Part shown: piece after piece, positions 14,407 to 17,330 of the stretch
How positions within the stretch are numbered: the stretch's first letter is position 1
Layout of the letters: each line of letters begins with the position of its first letter
NCBI GenBank assembly: GCA_020061995.1
Contig: JAGUXE010000010.1
Coordinates: forward strand, 5,001-22,330
DNA from: Ignavibacteriales bacterium
Lineage (GTDB): Bacteria > Bacteroidota > Ignavibacteria > Ignavibacteriales > Ignavibacteriaceae
DNA: 17,330 nt
Direction: 5' to 3'
Notes under the pieces: generated by a model
The model's input: the letters and a program-made list of their open reading frames with translations, nothing else
Told to the model about the DNA's origin: nothing
Databases searched by the model: none
Position numbers and translations under genes: made by a program

Positions 14407-15258
14407 TTGAAACAACTACTCGGAGCACATACCTCAATTCAAGGTGGGGTTTCAAATGCGGTGGATCTTGCTGAAAAACTAAAGTTTTCGGCTATGCAGA
14501 TCTTTACTAAAAATAATAATCAATGGAAAGGTAAACCGTTATCCGATGATGAAGTGAATTCGTATAAAACTAAATTGAAAAACTCAGGGATAAAATTTGT
14601 GGTTTCCCATGACTCATACTTAATTAATCTTTGTGCTAAAGATGAGGAAATATTGCAAAAATCACGCGAAGCATTTTGGGATGAACTGAATCGCTGCGAA
14701 ATGTTAGATATTCCCTTCCTGAATTTTCATCCCGGTGCTCATGGCGGAAACGGAGAAGATTACGGAATTAAGATGATTGCAGAATCGATAAACATTGTTC
14801 ACTCAAAAACTAAAAATTTTAAAGTTAAAAGTATGCTCGAAGTTACTGCAGGACAAGGAACTGCATTGGGTTACAAATTTGAACACTTAGCCAATATAAT
14901 CGATCTTGTTGAACATAAAGAAAGACTGTCGGTTTGTATTGATACAGCACATATTTTTGCCGCAGGTTACAATATCAAAGATGAAAAAGAATATGAAAAA
15001 GTTATAAATGATTTTGATGAAATAGTCGGGCTTTCCCGATTAAATTGTTTCCATATGAATGATAGTAAAAAGGAACTAGGCTCACGAGTAGATCGCCATG
15101 ACCATATAGGAAAAGGATTTATTGGTGTTGAAGGTTTTAGAAATATTATGAACGACAAGCGTTTGACTCATATTCCAAAAATACTCGAAACCCCAAAAGG
15201 GAAAGAGCAATTAGAAGATTTAGAAAACCTCTCCGTTCTTAAAAGTTTAATTAGATAA
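14407..15258 (+). CDS. nfo: Endonuclease IV (apurinic/apyrimidinic endonuclease Nfo)
   Basis: Zinc-dependent AP endonuclease that cuts 5' of abasic sites in base-excision repair. The 283-residue length and sequence match bacterial Nfo. It starts GAHTSIQGG. All nine trinuclear-zinc ligands are in place with E. coli-like numbering: His68 (SHDSYLINL), His108 (NFHPGAHGG), Glu145 (LEVTAGQGTALG), Asp179 and His182 (CIDTAHIFAAGY), His216 (CFHMNDSK), Asp229 and His231 (VDRHDHIGKG), and Glu261 (ILETPK). It uses a TTG start set by AAGGAG. It lies 14 bases after the reductase gene and ends three bases from the convergent DUF1460 gene, leaving no room for a terminator. Its position after sugar and wall genes looks incidental. 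Confidence 0.97.
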   Translation: MKQLLGAHTSIQGGVSNAVDLAEKLKFSAMQIFTKNNNQWKGKPLSDDEVNSYKTKLKNSGIKFVVSHDSYLINLCAKDEEILQKSREAFWDELNRCEMLDIPFLNFHPGAHGGNGEDYGIKMIAESINIVHSKTKNFKVKSMLEVTAGQGTALGYKFEHLANIIDLVEHKERLSVCIDTAHIFAAGYNIKDEKEYEKVINDFDEIVGLSRLNCFHMNDSKKELGSRVDRHDHIGKGFIGVEGFRNIMNDKRLTHIPKILETPKGKEQLEDLENLSVLKSLIR

Positions 15259-15261
15259 TCA

Positions 15262-16107
15262 CTACGGTTCTAAAGTTCGCAGAACAATAATTCCTGTATG
15301 CTTTTTAATTTTTAAAAGATACTTATGTAAAGTTGTATCAGTAATTTGTACCTTTGAACCTACTAATGGAGCATGCATGAAGTGAATATCTCCATTATTC
15401 ATTCTTACAGCTATTCCAACGTGAGAAATATCTAGACCATTCAGATTAGTTGTTATTGCTATTAAATCACCATTCTCAATCTTATTTTCAATTTTATTAA
15501 CCTCTGCTTTAGGGATATAATAATACTGCCGCAAGTTAATTTCTTTTTCTTGTGAAGCTATAACCGGAATAAATGATGGATTAGATTTAAGCATTTTATA
15601 AGAATCGGGATTTTTCGACATATAACCGACTTTAAACTTTATCTCCTTACCACCGATTTCCTTTGTAACATCCTTAATAATACCCTTTGATGAATTATAA
15701 AAAATCCAATCTGAAAAATAATGAAGACGTGATGGATAACCTTCAATAATTCCTTTACGATATCGTATAAAAGTTAATTCATTCTGATAATCTTCGAAAG
15801 AAGTTTTTCCCTTTTTTACAGAACGTGCAAATGTAAGCGAGGTTTCAAGAAAAGTAGTGCAATCCAAACCTGTTAAATTGATTGCCAACTCTTCATCCCC
15901 TTTAGTTTCAAGGGTGTGAGCCACATAATCTGTATTAAGAAAAGTTTTGCCAACTTCAGTAACAAGTTCTCCAATTTTTAAATTATCCAATTTCTTATCG
16001 ATAACCAGTTGAAATTTTGAATTACAAATTTTAACATCTTTTTCAGAAAATACTTGTCCAAATGAAATGGTTGTAATAATAAGGAGTAAATAAATAATAT
16101 TTTTCAT
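15262..16107 (-). CDS. Exported DUF1460 N-acetylmuramoyl-L-alanine amidase-like protein
   Basis: A 281-residue exported member of the DUF1460 (PF07313) family, an NlpC/P60-like cysteine peptidase/amidase group acting on peptidoglycan fragments. A signal peptide is seen (MKNIIYLLLIITTISFGQ). The nucleophile is Cys83 in TGLDCTTFLETSLTFAR, the family hallmark. The catalytic His229 lies in DISHVGIAV, and HFMHAP (242-247) supplies further active-site histidine(s). The middle region (IEGYPSRLHYFSDWI) is also typical of the family. Its ATG overlaps the dnaB stop by four bases (16104-16107), so translation is coupled to dnaB, an unexpected pairing of wall hydrolase and helicase. It probably trims anhydro-muropeptides in the periplasm, upstream of AnmK recycling; this link is inferred. 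Confidence 0.87.
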   Translation of the reverse strand: MKNIIYLLLIITTISFGQVFSEKDVKICNSKFQLVIDKKLDNLKIGELVTEVGKTFLNTDYVAHTLETKGDEELAINLTGLDCTTFLETSLTFARSVKKGKTSFEDYQNELTFIRYRKGIIEGYPSRLHYFSDWIFYNSSKGIIKDVTKEIGGKEIKFKVGYMSKNPDSYKMLKSNPSFIPVIASQEKEINLRQYYYIPKAEVNKIENKIENGDLIAITTNLNGLDISHVGIAVRMNNGDIHFMHAPLVGSKVQITDTTLHKYLLKIKKHTGIIVLRTLEP

Positions 16108-17330
16108 ATCGGAAAATCCTCTTCCTGCTGAACAGGAGTTATTTGATTAGTTTCAATTTGTCTAAAATGTTCACGACTTTCGAAACGTGCATATTCTTTT
16201 ATAAATGATAATTGAATCTCCCCAACGGGACCATTTCTTTGTTTTGCAATAATAACTTCAGCCATGCCTTGAGTCGAATTTCCATTATGGTCTGTTGTAA
16301 TTCCATAATATTCGGGACGGTTAAGAAACATCACAACGTCAGCATCTTGCTCTATGGAACCTGACTCACGTAAATCAGAAAGTTGTGGTCGTTTATCAGT
16401 ACGAGCTTCAACAGCACGATTAAGCTGTGCTAAAGCGATAATTGGAATATTTAATTCTTTAGCGAGCGCTTTAAGTGATCGTGATATTTGTGATATTTCT
16501 CTTTCACGACTTTCAGACTTGGCTGGTCCTTGAATTAGCTGAAGATAATCAATAACAATAAGTCCAATATTCTTTTCTGCCTTTAACCGACGAGCTTTAG
16601 CCCGAATTTCAAGAATGGTTTGAGCAGGTGAATCATCAATATAGATCGGAGCCTCAATAAGCTTTGAAGCTATTTTACCAAGTTTCATTCCATCCTCACC
16701 AGGAAGTTTTCCGGTTCTAACTTTATGTGCATCCAACCTACCTTCAGCACATATTAAACGTATAACCAATTGTAAGGTAGCCATTTCTAAACTAAAAAAA
16801 GCAACCGGTATACGAAACTGCATTGATGCATTCCTCGCCAACGACAAAGCAAAAGCAGTTTTTCCCATTGATGGACGCGCGGCAAGAATTATAAGATCAG
16901 ATTTTTGAAATCCACCAAGAATTTCATCTAAATCATAAAAACCGGTTGGTACCGAAAACTGTTTGTAATCTGATGAGTGAATTGCTTCAATATATTCTAA
17001 TGCTGAACGAACAGCTCTATCCATATCTTGATAAGAGCTTTTCATATATTGTTCGGTTATTTCAAAAATTCTACGTTGAGCAAAATCCAAAATATCAAAC
17101 GCATCTTCACTACTTTGGTAAGCCTCTTGAGCAACTTCGTGCGTTGCAGTAATTAAATTGCGAAGAATAGCTTTCTCAAGAATTATTTTTGCATGGTATG
17201 TAATATTTGCGGCTGAAGAAATATCCTGTGCAAGTTGACTAAGATATACAGCTCCACCTACGGCTTCAATTTTCCCCGCTTTTCTCAATTCTTCATAAAG
17301 AGTAACAGTGTCGATAGGTTCATTTGATTC
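16104..17330 (-). CDS. dnaB: Replicative DNA helicase DnaB, partial at right edge
   Basis: Hexameric 5'-3' replication-fork helicase; the C-terminal 408 residues are in the window and the N-terminus is off the right edge. The frame stays open to 17330, reading EPIDTVTLYEELRKAGKIEA, a typical DnaB stretch, so the TTG at 17288 is not the real start. The rest of the N-terminal domain and linker (to about residue 115) precede the RecA-like domain. That domain begins at PTGFYDLDEILGGF and carries Walker A ARPSMGKT (151-158), SLEM (180-183), Walker B IVIDYLQL (Asp261) and the arginine-finger region RESGSIEQDADVVMFLNRPE. KQRNGPVGEIQLSF follows, then a short acidic tail. No intein interrupts the usual insertion points. 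The stop overlaps the DUF1460 start. Confidence 0.97.
   Translation of the reverse strand, partial: ESNEPIDTVTLYEELRKAGKIEAVGGAVYLSQLAQDISSAANITYHAKIILEKAILRNLITATHEVAQEAYQSSEDAFDILDFAQRRIFEITEQYMKSSYQDMDRAVRSALEYIEAIHSSDYKQFSVPTGFYDLDEILGGFQKSDLIILAARPSMGKTAFALSLARNASMQFRIPVAFFSLEMATLQLVIRLICAEGRLDAHKVRTGKLPGEDGMKLGKIASKLIEAPIYIDDSPAQTILEIRAKARRLKAEKNIGLIVIDYLQLIQGPAKSESREREISQISRSLKALAKELNIPIIALAQLNRAVEARTDKRPQLSDLRESGSIEQDADVVMFLNRPEYYGITTDHNGNSTQGMAEVIIAKQRNGPVGEIQLSFIKEYARFESREHFRQIETNQITPVQQEEDFPI

Noticed and set aside
17288..17330. TTG at 17288 as the dnaB start
   Set aside because: The frame is open to the window edge and encodes normal DnaB sequence upstream of it; the gene is simply cut by the window.
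1..17330. tRNA, rRNA, CRISPR array, insertion sequence or prophage genes
   Set aside because: None seen by eye; no regularly spaced repeats, transposase motifs or RNA-gene-like GC-rich stretches.

Overview
The window is AT-rich bacterial DNA, almost entirely coding, and most likely comes from the Ignavibacteria (Ignavibacteriota, the Bacteroidetes/Chlorobi side of the FCB group). The best clue is the secreted protein at 4984-5829. It ends in a Por/type IX secretion-type tail with the segment QNFPNPFNPSTKIEF, a form typical of Ignavibacteria. Outer-membrane barrels, KdsC-like and polysaccharide-export genes show a Gram-negative envelope. This placement is inferred from protein motifs; no rRNA gene is present.

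Left block (1-4611, minus strand). Five closely spaced genes run leftward: a KdsC-type HAD phosphatase, an exported transglutaminase-like protein, an outer-membrane barrel protein, dTDP-glucose 4,6-dehydratase (rfbB) and an SLBB-domain polysaccharide exporter. Gaps are 8-27 bases. This looks like a surface-polysaccharide/envelope operon. The exporter gene is interrupted by an apparent one-base deletion in an A-run at 57-60 and runs off the left edge.

Centre (4612-5943). A 372-base intergenic region separates the left operon from rightward genes. It holds an 8-bp inverted repeat lying between two weak divergent promoter-like sequences. The secreted T9SS-type protein follows.

Main accessory cluster (5944-12271, plus strand). 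Six tightly packed genes, three of the five junctions overlapping, encode a PqqD-like RiPP-recognition protein, a PylC/CPSase-type ATP-grasp ligase, a fold-III PLP decarboxylase, a urea-transporter domain fused to an M23 peptidase, a TPR protein and an outer-membrane barrel. No radical SAM enzyme, precursor peptide or known PQQ gene is present. The decarboxylase begins with a lasso-leader-like YxxPxI tag, which could be the ligand of the PqqD-like protein. I read the cluster as an uncharacterised pathway that makes and ligates an amine or amino acid and has its own inner-membrane, periplasmic and outer-membrane parts. The product is unknown.

Right block (12282-17330). Rightward genes are anmK (anhydromuramic acid kinase), an RmlD-type reductase and nfo (endonuclease IV). 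They meet, three bases apart, two leftward genes: a DUF1460 amidase-like cysteine peptidase, overlapped four bases by dnaB, which runs off the right edge. AnmK, DUF1460 and the M23 domain give this side a peptidoglycan-turnover theme.
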